Shown: in pieces, positions 8,005 through 15,177 of the stretch
Numbering within the stretch: the first letter of the stretch is position 1
Layout of the letters: every line of letters starts with the position of its first letter
Assembly (NCBI RefSeq): GCF_014642675.1
Contig: NZ_BMIS01000015.1
Span: forward strand, 1 to 33,186
Direction of reading: 5' to 3'
Length of the DNA: 33,186 bases
DNA from: Nesterenkonia cremea
GTDB lineage: Bacteria; Actinomycetota; Actinomycetes; Actinomycetales; Micrococcaceae
Made by a program: the position numbers and the translations under genes
The notes under the pieces: generated by a model
What the model was told of the DNA's origin: nothing
Seen by the model: the letters and a program-made list of their open reading frames with translations, nothing else
Database searches by the model: none

Positions 8005-8022
8005 GGCTGAGACCCCTCAGCC
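8005..8022. terminator. Bidirectional stem-loop between glnE and the monooxygenase gene
   Basis: GGCTGAG-ACCC-CTCAGCC forms a 7-bp stem with a 4-base loop in the 33-base gap between two convergent genes; its right arm covers the stop codon of the minus-strand gene. There is no poly-T run, as is common in high-GC actinobacteria. Confidence 0.55.
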
Positions 8023-9015
8023 CGTGGGGGCCAGCAGTTCCAGAGTCCGCTGCTGGGCCTCCTCGGAGGGTGCCAGGTTCACCAGCATGATCTCATCGGC
8101 CTGGACCCCGTCGCCGAAGGCGTCCAGCCAGTCCACGACCTCCTTCTGGGTGCCGGAGACGGTGCGGCTGAGCATGCCCAGGACCTGCTGGCCGGCGGGG
8201 TGGTCGCGCAGCTGGGTGACATCGTCATCGGAGAGCTGTTTATTGCGGCCCAGCATGGTGCGGATCCAGCTGTCCTCAGCTTGACGCTGCTGTTCTCGGG
8301 CGTAGTCGCCGTCGTCGTGGGCGATCACATTGGCCGCGGCGATGAAGTGCGGCTTGGAGCCCGGGCCGGCTAGCGACTTCGAGGAGTCGAACTGCTCACG
8401 GTAGGTCTCGGCGGCCTGGGTGAGCATCTGCGGAGCGAAGTGCGAGGCGAAGGCGTAGGGGACGCCCAGCTGGGCGGCCAGCTGAGCGCCGAAGAGCGAG
8501 GATCCCAGGATGTGGAGCGGGACATCGGTGCGGTGACCGGGGAAGGCGTTGACCCCCGGGATGCGGCTGTAGCCGGCCAGGTAGCCGTTGAGCTCCATGA
8601 CGTCGGACTGGAAGTGATCGGCCTCGGTGCCGTCGCGGCGCAGGGCGCGCATGGTGACGCCGTCGGTGCCCGGTGCGCGGCCCAGCCCCAGGTCGATGCG
8701 TCCGGGGAAGAGGGTCTCCAGGGTGCCGAACTGCTCGGCGATGACCAGGGGGGAGTGGTTGGGCAGCATGATGCCGCCGGCGCCCACCCGGATGTTCTCC
8801 GTGGCGGCGGCGATGTGCTGGATCAGCAGGGAGGTGGCCGAGGAGGCCACATGGGGCATGTTGTGGTGCTCGGCGAACCAGAGCCGGGTGTAGCCCCGGG
8901 AGTCCGCAGTCTGCGCCAGGCGTCGGCTGCGGGCGATGCCCTCTGCGATCGGCTCCCCGGAGTGCACACGGGCGAGGTCGAGCAGGGACAGCGGGCGGGA
9001 TGCAGTGGTGGACAT
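8017..9015 (-). CDS. Luciferase-like (LLM-class) flavin-dependent monooxygenase
   Basis: A TIM-barrel flavin oxidoreductase of the bacterial luciferase superfamily, 332 residues. Visible family segments are [19 protein letters not shown] at the N-terminus, [20 protein letters not shown] (the WFAEHH motif of the YhbW/MsnO8-like LLM group), [38 protein letters not shown] and [17 protein letters not shown]. These indicate FMN or reduced flavin binding rather than F420, but the substrate cannot be read from sequence. The ATG at 9015 is chosen; a GTG two codons upstream (9021) is the alternative, and neither has a clear ribosome binding site. It is divergent from the lipoate-ligase gene and convergent with glnE. 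Another flavin-linked gene (acyl-CoA-dehydrogenase-like) lies 1.2 kb away and a flavin reductase at 30.2 kb. Confidence 0.88.
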   Translation of the reverse strand: MSTTASRPLSLLDLARVHSGEPIAEGIARSRRLAQTADSRGYTRLWFAEHHNMPHVASSATSLLIQHIAAATENIRVGAGGIMLPNHSPLVIAEQFGTLETLFPGRIDLGLGRAPGTDGVTMRALRRDGTEADHFQSDVMELNGYLAGYSRIPGVNAFPGHRTDVPLHILGSSLFGAQLAAQLGVPYAFASHFAPQMLTQAAETYREQFDSSKSLAGPGSKPHFIAAANVIAHDDGDYAREQQRQAEDSWIRTMLGRNKQLSDDDVTQLRDHPAGQQVLGMLSRTVSGTQKEVVDWLDAFGDGVQADEIMLVNLAPSEEAQQRTLELLAPTG

Positions 9016-9100
9016 ATCCACGCCAACGCCGCAGCGGGCTCGCGTAATCCCATCTGTGATGCGGCCCGTCTCCGGCCAGTCTCCGAGGGCGCCGACCTCC

Positions 9101-9106
9101 TAGGAT
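9101..9106 (+). promoter_or_regulatory. -10 element of a leaderless promoter for the lipoate-ligase-like gene
   Basis: TAGGAT, 7 bases, then ATG at 9114. An ATG at 9105 overlaps the hexamer and would not be on such a transcript, so 9114 is taken as the start. Confidence 0.5.
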
Positions 9107-9113
9107 GGGAGGC

Positions 9114-10190
9114 ATGGCTCATGGCGAATATAAGGTGCCCGGCGGCAAGCTGGTGGTGGCAGATCTGCAGCTCAGCGAGGACGGCTCGGTCATCGCACGG
9201 GCTTCGATCAACGGTGACTTCTTCCTCGAACCCGATGACGCGCTGGAGGACCTCAACGCCGCGCTGAGCGGACTGCCCTCCGATGCCTCCCGGGAGGACA
9301 TCGCCGCTGCAGTGCGTGCCGGACTGTCCGAGGGCGCCCTGATGATCGGCTTCGACGAATCCTCGGTGGCCACAGCGGTGCGCCGGGCTCTGGGACGGGC
9401 CACCGGCTGGGAGGACCACCAGTGGGAGGTGCTGCCGGCCACCAACCTGCCCATAGCGGTCAACGTGGCCCTGGACCAGGTGCTCACCGAGGAGGTGGGC
9501 GCTGGCAACAGGCCTCCGCTCATGCGCCTCTGGGACTGGTCCGAGCGTGCCGTGGTGATCGGCTCCTTCCAGTCGCTGGCCAATGAGGTGGACAGTCAGG
9601 CCGCTCAGCAGCTCGAGGCCGAGGTGGTCCGCAGGATCTCCGGCGGCGGGGCGATGTTCATGGAGTCGGGCAACTGCATCACCTACTCCCTGTGCTTCCC
9701 CCAGTCGCTGGTGGACGGACTGAGCTTCGCCGATTCCTATCCATTCCTGGACTCCTGGGTCATGGAGGCCTTGGAACATGTGGGGGTGCAGGCCGAGTAC
9801 AAGCCGCTCAACGACATCGTCTCCGCCGCCGAGGGCGTGGGCCGGGGCCGCAAGATCGGTGGCGCCGCCCAGAAGAGGCTGGCCAACGGCGGTATGGTCC
9901 ACCACGTGACCATGAGCTACGACATCGACGCCGAGCGCATGACCCAAGTGCTGCGCATCGGCCGCGAGAAGCTCTCCGATAAGGGCCACCGCTCAGCGGT
10001 CAAGCGCGTGGATCCGCTGCGCAGCCAGACCGGACTGGCCCGCAGAGAGATCATGGACGTCTTTGTCCGCACCTTCGCAGAGCGCCACGGGGCGAAGGTG
10101 GCCAGCATCCGGCCGCATGAGCTCGCCCGGGCGGAGCAGCTGGTGGCAGAGAAGTTCGGAACCGAGGAATGGACGGAACGGGTTCCATGA
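9114..10190 (+). CDS. Lipoate-protein ligase family protein with permuted domain order
   Basis: Expected to activate lipoate and attach it to a lysine of lipoyl domains (2-oxoacid dehydrogenases, GcvH). Residues about 1-85 (YKVPGGKLV...INGDFFLEPDDALEDLNAAL) match the accessory domain found at the C-terminus of bacterial LplA. The catalytic domain follows: NVALDQVL, LRLWDW-like segment, VVRRISGGGAMFMESGN (the RRxSGGGA lipoyl-AMP loop), YKPLNDIV, GRKIGGAAQKR (catalytic Lys in KIGG) and HHVTM. The order is thus accessory-then-catalytic, opposite to E. coli LplA. The true role may be ligase or an octanoyl/lipoyl transfer step; it is not LipB or LipA. It overlaps the next gene by 4 bases (ATGA). 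Confidence 0.88.
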   Translation: MAHGEYKVPGGKLVVADLQLSEDGSVIARASINGDFFLEPDDALEDLNAALSGLPSDASREDIAAAVRAGLSEGALMIGFDESSVATAVRRALGRATGWEDHQWEVLPATNLPIAVNVALDQVLTEEVGAGNRPPLMRLWDWSERAVVIGSFQSLANEVDSQAAQQLEAEVVRRISGGGAMFMESGNCITYSLCFPQSLVDGLSFADSYPFLDSWVMEALEHVGVQAEYKPLNDIVSAAEGVGRGRKIGGAAQKRLANGGMVHHVTMSYDIDAERMTQVLRIGREKLSDKGHRSAVKRVDPLRSQTGLARREIMDVFVRTFAERHGAKVASIRPHELARAEQLVAEKFGTEEWTERVP

Positions 10191-11347
10191 GCATCGAGGA
10201 CATCCTGACCCAGCCGCTGCTGGACAGCATCCGGCAGCGGGCTCCGGGCTATGACGAGCGCAATGAGTTCTGCGCCGAAGACCTCCAGGAACTCACCCAG
10301 GCGGGCTACCTCCGGGCCCTGGTGCCTGCCGAGCACGGCGGGCTCGGGTGGGACCTTCCGCAGCTGGTCCAGGCCCAGCGGCTGCTGGCCGCGCATGCCC
10401 CGGCCACTGCGCTGGCGGTCAATATGCACCACGTCTGGATCTCTGTGGCCCGCCAGATGGTGGCCAGGGGCCACCAGGAGTTCGAACAGGTGCTCACCGA
10501 GACTGCTGAGGGGCACCTCTTCGCCTTCGGCATCTCGGAGCCGGGCAACGATGCCGTCCTCTTCGACTCCACCACACAGGCTCAGGTGCTCCAGGACGGT
10601 TCGGTCAGCTTCACCGGCACCAAGATCTTCACCACGCTGTCCCCGGCGTGGACGCGTCTGGGGCTCTTCGGCAAGGATGTCTCGGCCTCTGGGGATCCGG
10701 AGGAGAAGCCGCTGATCGTCGGCTTCCTCCCGCGTGAGGCCCCGGGCTGGGAGATCATCGACGACTGGGACGTCCTGGGCATGCGGGCCACCCACTCCAA
10801 CGCCACGGCGCTGAAGGGTGCAGCCGTGCCGGCCGAGCGGATCGTGCGCCGGCTCCCGGTGGGGCCCAATCAGGATCCGTTGGTCTTCGCCGTGTTCTCC
10901 TCCTTCCTCACGCTGCTCTCCTCGATCTATACCGGGATCGGAGACCGGGCCCTGCAGCTGGGCGCCGAGCATGCGGCGTCGCGGACTGCACTGACCACCG
11001 GGAAGAGCCTGAGCCAGGACCCGGACATCCGGTACAAGCTGGCCGAGGCGCAGATGCAGCAGCTGGCGCTGGACTCCCAGCTGCGCGGAATCGCTCAGGA
11101 CGTGGAGCAGGGTGCCGACTACGGGGCCTCCTGGTTCCCTCGGCTGGTCACCCTGCGCACCTCAGCCACTCGGACGGCGCGCTCTGTGCTGGAGGCGGCG
11201 CTGAACGCAGGCGGGGGAGCGCAGTACCGCCGGACCTCGGAGCTCTCCCGGCTGCACCGGGACGCCCTGGCCGGCATCCATCACCCCTCGGACGACGAAT
11301 CCGCCCACCGCACCCTGGCGAACTTCACCCTCGGCCCCGCGGACTGA
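10187..11347 (+). CDS. Acyl-CoA dehydrogenase-fold flavoprotein (dehydrogenase or group D monooxygenase)
   Basis: A 386-residue protein of the acyl-CoA dehydrogenase superfamily. The N-terminal helical domain has LTQAGYLRALVPAEHGGLGW. The middle beta domain has FAFGISEPGNDA, FTGTKIFTTLSPAWTRLGLF and DDWDVLGMRATHSNATALKG. The C-terminal helical domain ends with LHRDALAGIHHPSDDESAHR. The usual YEGT motif near the catalytic Glu of true acyl-CoA dehydrogenases is not seen, and the end resembles DszC-like flavin monooxygenases. Substrate is unknown. The ATG at 10187 overlaps the lipoate-ligase stop (ATGA), implying translational coupling; a start at 10169 is possible but lies inside the upstream gene. 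No electron-transfer flavoprotein gene is present. Confidence 0.82.
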   Translation: MSIEDILTQPLLDSIRQRAPGYDERNEFCAEDLQELTQAGYLRALVPAEHGGLGWDLPQLVQAQRLLAAHAPATALAVNMHHVWISVARQMVARGHQEFEQVLTETAEGHLFAFGISEPGNDAVLFDSTTQAQVLQDGSVSFTGTKIFTTLSPAWTRLGLFGKDVSASGDPEEKPLIVGFLPREAPGWEIIDDWDVLGMRATHSNATALKGAAVPAERIVRRLPVGPNQDPLVFAVFSSFLTLLSSIYTGIGDRALQLGAEHAASRTALTTGKSLSQDPDIRYKLAEAQMQQLALDSQLRGIAQDVEQGADYGASWFPRLVTLRTSATRTARSVLEAALNAGGGAQYRRTSELSRLHRDALAGIHHPSDDESAHRTLANFTLGPAD

Positions 11348-11377
11348 TCCTTGAGGAGCTCTGCGGCTCCCCGGATC
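11346..11377 (+). terminator. Stem-loop after the acyl-CoA-dehydrogenase-like gene
   Basis: Two-part stem GATCC-(TTGA)-GGAGC, loop TCTGCG, GCTCC-(CC)-GGATC overlaps the stop codon region of the preceding gene. Without a T-tract it is a weak terminator candidate. Confidence 0.4.
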
Positions 11378-11385
11378 CTCTGCAG

Positions 11386-11391
11386 TAGGGT
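11386..11391 (+). promoter_or_regulatory. -10 element of the aconitase-family gene promoter
   Basis: TAGGGT ends 10 bases before the large palindrome at 11402-11426, so transcription would start just upstream of that palindrome. AGGAGG at 11437-11442 is the ribosome binding site for the GTG at 11451. Confidence 0.45.
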
Positions 11392-11401
11392 GGGGGAAGA
11401 G

Positions 11402-11426
11402 GTCCTGCGTCGGACCGACGCAGGAC
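11402..11426. promoter_or_regulatory. Perfect 25-bp palindrome in the leader of the aconitase-family gene
   Basis: Arms GTCCTGCGTCGG and CCGACGCAGGAC flank a single central A at 11414, giving 12 perfect pairs. It lies between a candidate -10 (11386-11391) and the AGGAGG ribosome binding site. As DNA it would suit a dimeric repressor. As RNA a one-base loop is impossible, so the hairpin would open its innermost pair, leaving an 11-bp stem. The odd-length, tight dyad favours an operator. Confidence 0.7.
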
Positions 11427-11450
11427 TCAATACCCCAGGAGGGCAGAGTC

Positions 11451-13394
11451 GTGTCACAGAACGTCGCGCAGAAACTCATCGCCGACCATCTGGTCGAGGG
11501 AGAGATGACTCCCGGAAGCGAAATCGCTCTGACCGTCGACCAGACGCTCACCCAGGACGCGACCGGCACCATGGTGATGCTCGAGCTCGAGGCCATGGGC
11601 CTGGACCGCATTCAGACCGAACTGTCGGTGCAGTATGTCGATCACAACTTGCTGCAGACAGACGAGAAGAACCCCGACGACCACCTTTTCCTCCAATCGG
11701 CGGCCCAACGCTTCGGCCTCTGGTTCTCCAAAGCCGGAAACGGCGTCTCTCATCCGGTGCACCAGTCGAGGTTCGGGCGACCGGGTGCCACGATGATCGG
11801 TTCTGACTCCCATACGTGTGCCGCCGGCGCGCTGGGAATGCTGGCGATCGGTGTCGGGGGCTTGGAAGTGGCGATGGCCATGGCCGGTCAGCCCCTGTAT
11901 GTGGAGATGCCTGAGATCTGGGGAGTGGAGCTCACCGGTGACCTTCCTGACTGGGTGTCGGCCAAAGATGTGATTCTGGAGCTGCTGCGCCGCCACGACG
12001 TCAAAGGCGGAGTCGGACGGATCATCGAGTATCACGGTCCTGGATTGGCGCAGCTGACTGCGATGGACCGCCACGTGATCGCCAATATGGGCGCTGAGCT
12101 CGGAGCCACCACCAGCGTCTTCCCCGCCGACGATGCGGTCCGCGAGTACCTGGAGGCAGTAGGCCGTGCAGATGACTACACCAGGATCGTGGCTGACGAC
12201 GACGCCACCTACGACGTCGAGGAACATATCGACCTCTCGACCCTCGAACCGCTGATCGCAAAGCCGTCGTCGCCGGGAAACGTGGTGCCGGTGTCTCAGG
12301 TGAGCGACGAGGATGTGTTCCAGGTGGTCGTCGGCTCCTCGGCCAACCCGGGGCTGCGCGACTTCGCTGTCGTCGCTGAGATCCTTCAGGGGACCCAGAC
12401 CAGCGACCAGGTATCAGTGGACATCAACCCGACCTCGCGCGAGGTCCTCGCAGACCTGATCACGGGAGGATGGATGACCTCTCTGGTGGCTTCCGGCGCG
12501 CGGATCCATCAGTCCGGCTGCATGGGCTGCATCGGCATGGGCCAGGCCCCGGCGAGCGGACGCAACTCTTTGCGGACGATGCCACGCAACTTCCCAGGCC
12601 GCTCGGGGACAGAAGAGGATGCCGTCTGGCTGTGCTCGCCGGAGACGGCGGCCGCTTCTGCTCTGACCGGGAAGATCACAGACCCGCGCGAACTCGCGTC
12701 CAGCCATCGGATCCAGTATCCGAAGCCGCAGATGCCTGAGCATTACAGCGCCTACGACGACATGCTGCTGGCACCGCTGGATCCGGAGAAGGCGGCACAG
12801 GTCGAGCTGGTGAAAGGCCCGAACATCGCGTCGCTGCCAGATTTCGAGCCTCTGCGAGACAGACTTGAGGCTCCGGCTCTGCTGGTGATGGGGGACAATG
12901 TCTCCACCGATGAGATCATGCCGGCAGGATCGCGCGTGCTGCCGTACCGCAGCAATATCCCCAAGATCGCCGAATTCAGCTTTGAGCGCATCGATCCCAC
13001 CTACTCCCAGAGAGCCTCCGCGGCCCAAGGCGGACATGTGGTCGTCGCCGGAGCGAACTACGGTCAGGGCTCTTCACGTGAGCATGCTGTGATCGCGCCG
13101 CGATACCTGGGACTGCGTGCCGTGATCGCCAAATCATTCGCGCGGATCCACTGGCAGAACCTGGCGAACTTCGGGATCCTCGCGCTCGAATTCGACGATC
13201 CTGATGCGTATGGAAGCATCGCCCAGGATGACGAGGTCGTGTTCGAGGACCTGCGTTCAGCCCTGAAGTCAGGAACCCGGATCTCAGCCCAGATCGGCGG
13301 ACGTGACGTGGCGCTGCACCACCGTCTCTCAGATCGTCAGGTTGACATGGTCCTCGAAGGCGGCCGTATTCCGCAGGCGGCGAAGAGAGCCTGA
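11451..13394 (+). CDS. Aconitase-family hydratase (Aquifex/Thermus-type, about 650 aa) lacking one cluster cysteine
   Basis: A 647-residue aconitase-superfamily protein matching the short single-chain aconitase type rather than the roughly 900-residue AcnA of most actinobacteria. Conserved: DQTLTQDATGT (30-40), VDHN (63-66), GSDSHT (117-122), RNFPGRSG (379-386), SGCMGCIGMG (356-365, Cys357 and Cys360), and the swivel domain from about 475 with DNVSTDEIMPAG and GSSREHAVIAPRYLG. The first cluster-ligand motif, normally GSCTNSS, reads GSSANPG at 295-301, so Ser297 replaces a [4Fe-4S] cysteine. Substrate-binding Arg and Ser residues are retained. GTG start with AGGAGG 8 bases upstream. Codon choice looks less GC-biased than in neighbours, which may indicate transfer. 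It may act on a hydroxy tri- or dicarboxylate other than citrate; this is inference. Confidence 0.85.
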   Translation: MSQNVAQKLIADHLVEGEMTPGSEIALTVDQTLTQDATGTMVMLELEAMGLDRIQTELSVQYVDHNLLQTDEKNPDDHLFLQSAAQRFGLWFSKAGNGVSHPVHQSRFGRPGATMIGSDSHTCAAGALGMLAIGVGGLEVAMAMAGQPLYVEMPEIWGVELTGDLPDWVSAKDVILELLRRHDVKGGVGRIIEYHGPGLAQLTAMDRHVIANMGAELGATTSVFPADDAVREYLEAVGRADDYTRIVADDDATYDVEEHIDLSTLEPLIAKPSSPGNVVPVSQVSDEDVFQVVVGSSANPGLRDFAVVAEILQGTQTSDQVSVDINPTSREVLADLITGGWMTSLVASGARIHQSGCMGCIGMGQAPASGRNSLRTMPRNFPGRSGTEEDAVWLCSPETAAASALTGKITDPRELASSHRIQYPKPQMPEHYSAYDDMLLAPLDPEKAAQVELVKGPNIASLPDFEPLRDRLEAPALLVMGDNVSTDEIMPAGSRVLPYRSNIPKIAEFSFERIDPTYSQRASAAQGGHVVVAGANYGQGSSREHAVIAPRYLGLRAVIAKSFARIHWQNLANFGILALEFDDPDAYGSIAQDDEVVFEDLRSALKSGTRISAQIGGRDVALHHRLSDRQVDMVLEGGRIPQAAKRA

Positions 13395-13427
13395 GGGCAC
13401 TCTGTACCGTGGATCGCGAGAGTGCCC
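13395..13427 (+). terminator. Terminator of the aconitase-family gene
   Basis: GGGCACTCT and AGAGTGCCC form a perfect 9-bp stem around a 15-base loop starting right after the TGA stop. Confidence 0.65.
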
Positions 13428-13449
13428 CCGCCCGGCTTCCGGACAGCAC

Positions 13450-13501
13450 AGAAGCGCCTCGGGCAGCCGCCCGAGGATTGGGCGATGCGCGAGGCGCTTC
13501 T
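13450..13501. other. Large stem-loop with two mutually exclusive pairings
   Basis: AGAAGCGCCTCG (13450-13461) is the exact complement of CGAGGCGCTTCT (13490-13501), a 12-bp stem. CCTCGGGC (13457-13464) also pairs exactly with GCCCGAGG (13469-13476). The two stems share CCTCG, so they cannot both form fully. It lies between convergent genes and could be a terminator, a processed RNA or a former attenuator. Confidence 0.6.
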
Positions 13502-13537
13502 GAGAGATGTCAGAGTGGCTGAGTCACCGTGGCACGG

Positions 13538-13581
13538 GGGAGGTGACCGGTTCTTGGGGTGGCAGGAAGCGGTCACCTCCC
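13538..13581 (-). terminator. Terminator of glnA1
   Basis: GGGAGGTGACCG and CGGTCACCTCCC form a perfect 12-bp stem around a 20-base loop, 35 bases beyond the glnA1 stop codon. Confidence 0.65.
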
Positions 13582-13616
13582 GTGATGCTGGCAGAGTCAG
13601 ACTCTCCGAGGACCGA

Positions 13617-15041
13617 TCACACGCTGTAGTAGAGCTCGAACTCGTAAGGGTTCGGACGCAGGTTCAGGGGAGCGATCTCCTCTTCACGTTTGTACTCGAT
13701 CCACGCCTTGACCAGCTCTTCGGTGAAGACGCCGCCCTCCAGCAGGAACTCGTAGTCGTTCTCCAGGGCGTCCAGGGCCTCCTCGAGACTGCCCGGAGCC
13801 TGCGGGATGTCCTTGAGTTCCTCGGCGGGCAGCTCATAGAGGTCCTTGTCCACCGGATCGTGGGGCTCGATGCGGTTCCTGATGCCGTCGAGGCCCGCCA
13901 TCAGCATGGCGGCGAAGCCCAGGTAGGGGTTGCCGGAGGCATCCGGTGCGCGGAACTCCAAGCGCTTGGCCTTCGGATTGGCGCCGGTGATCGGGATGCG
14001 CACCGCTGCGGAGCGGTTGCCCTGGGAGTAGACCAGGGAGACCGGAGCCTCGTATCCCTTGACCAGACGCTTATAGGAGTTGACGGTGGGGTTGGAGAAG
14101 GCCAGCACGGCGTGTGCGTGCTTCAGCAGGCCGCCGATGTACCAACGAGCGGTGTCGGAGAGGTTGGCGTAGCCCTTCTCGTCGTAGAACAGGGGGTCAC
14201 CGCCGGACCACAGGGACTGGTGGCAGTGCATGCCGGAGCCGTTCTCACCGAAGATCGGCTTGGGCATGAAGGTGGCGGACTTGCCGTACTCCAGTGCAGT
14301 GTTCTTCACGACATACTTGAACTTCTGGACGTCGTCGGCCGCGTGGACCAGAGTGTTGAACTTGTAGTTGATCTCCTGCTGACCGGGGCCGGCCACCTCG
14401 TGGTGGGAGCGCTCGACCTCGAGGCCCACAGCGTCGAGGGCCAGGCAGATCGCGTCGCGGACATCAGCGCTCTTGTCCTGCGGAGTGACCGGGAAGTAGC
14501 CGCCCTTGGTGGCGAGCTTGTGGCCCAGGTTGCCGCCCGGGATCTCCTCGCCGGACTTCCACTCTGCTTCCTCAGCGTCCACGGAGTAGAAGGAGGCCTG
14601 AGGGGTGGAGGACCACTTCACGTCGTCGAAGAGGAAGAACTCAGCCTCGGGACCGAAGAAGGCGGTGTCAGCGATGCCGGAGGAGGACAGGTAATCTTCC
14701 GCCTTCTGAGCCACACCGCGCGGGTCGCGGGCGTAGGGCTCGCCGGTGCGGGGGTTCACGATGGAGAAGTTCATCGCCAGAGTCTTCTCTGCGCGGTACT
14801 CGTCCAGGAACGCGGTGGCCACATCCGGGATCAGCTGCATATCGGACTCTTCGATGCCCTGGAAGCCGCGGATGGAGGAGCCATCGAACAGCTGACCGTT
14901 CTCGAAGAACTCGAGATCGACGGTCTTGGCCGGAACATTGAAGTGGTGCTGGAGGCCGGGAAGGTCGGTGAAGCGGATGTCGACGAACTTGACGTCCTCT
15001 TCCTTGATGAACTTCAGAACTTCCTCGGGGCTGGTGAACAT
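13617..15041 (-). CDS. glnA1: Glutamine synthetase GlnA1 (adenylylatable, 474 residues)
   Basis: Main ammonium-assimilating glutamine synthetase, a dodecameric type I-beta enzyme. Starting at 15041 the product is exactly 474 residues, the standard length. Motifs: [10 protein letters not shown] (51-60), [10 protein letters not shown] (130-139), [14 protein letters not shown] (215-228), [11 protein letters not shown] (268-278), [13 protein letters not shown] (321-333), NRSAAVRIP (342-350) and [14 protein letters not shown] (361-374). Tyr402 in [10 protein letters not shown] is the adenylylation site for GlnE. The C-terminus [13 protein letters not shown] is typical. GAGGAG lies about 9 bases before the ATG. 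The upstream region carries a four-part GlnR-like box, so transcription is probably nitrogen-controlled in addition to adenylylation. It is divergent from the RDD gene, as in other actinobacteria. Confidence 0.97.
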   Translation of the reverse strand: MFTSPEEVLKFIKEEDVKFVDIRFTDLPGLQHHFNVPAKTVDLEFFENGQLFDGSSIRGFQGIEESDMQLIPDVATAFLDEYRAEKTLAMNFSIVNPRTGEPYARDPRGVAQKAEDYLSSSGIADTAFFGPEAEFFLFDDVKWSSTPQASFYSVDAEEAEWKSGEEIPGGNLGHKLATKGGYFPVTPQDKSADVRDAICLALDAVGLEVERSHHEVAGPGQQEINYKFNTLVHAADDVQKFKYVVKNTALEYGKSATFMPKPIFGENGSGMHCHQSLWSGGDPLFYDEKGYANLSDTARWYIGGLLKHAHAVLAFSNPTVNSYKRLVKGYEAPVSLVYSQGNRSAAVRIPITGANPKAKRLEFRAPDASGNPYLGFAAMLMAGLDGIRNRIEPHDPVDKDLYELPAEELKDIPQAPGSLEEALDALENDYEFLLEGGVFTEELVKAWIEYKREEEIAPLNLRPNPYEFELYYSV

Positions 15042-15084
15042 GCGTCCGTGCTCCTCTATGGGTGATGCGTTCGGGTCACCCCTC

Positions 15085-15090
15085 ACCCTA
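15085..15090 (-). promoter_or_regulatory. Candidate -10 of the glnA1 promoter
   Basis: Minus-strand TAGGGT gives a start about 37 bases before the glnA1 ATG. The GlnR-like box then occupies roughly -25 to -62, a reasonable position for an activator. Confidence 0.4.
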
Positions 15091-15101
15091 CCGAGGTCTG
15101 A

Positions 15102-15139
15102 GTTTCTCACCCATCACGCAAATGTTTCAGGCATGTAAC
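15102..15139 (-). promoter_or_regulatory. GlnR-type nitrogen-control operator upstream of glnA1
   Basis: On the minus strand the segment reads GTTAC-N6-GAAAC-N6-GTGAT-N6-GAAAC, with all three spacers exactly 6 bases. The actinobacterial GlnR consensus is gTnAC-N6-GaAAC repeated with the same spacing. Three of the four half-sites fit exactly, and the third has GTGAT instead of GTnAC. It lies 60 bases upstream of glnA1, a known GlnR target in streptomycetes. Confidence 0.75.
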
Positions 15140-15164
15140 TTAAGTCGCTCATCCGGTTCCGAAT

Positions 15165-15170
15165 TAGGAT
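15165..15170 (+). promoter_or_regulatory. -10 element of a leaderless RDD-gene promoter
   Basis: TAGGAT, 7 bases, ATG at 15178. It argues against the ATG at 15169, which overlaps the hexamer. Confidence 0.45.
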
Positions 15171-15177
15171 GGCGGGG

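Noticed and set aside
11351..11806. Plus-strand open frame of 151 codons across the aconitase leader
   Set aside because: It overlaps the real gene start and the palindrome, is Arg/Gly/His rich, and has no family similarity.
13422..15065. 547-codon plus-strand open frame opposite glnA1
   Set aside because: Mirror of the glnA1 codon pattern. The product is Val/Gly/Leu repetitive without motifs, while GlnA1 is unambiguous at standard length.
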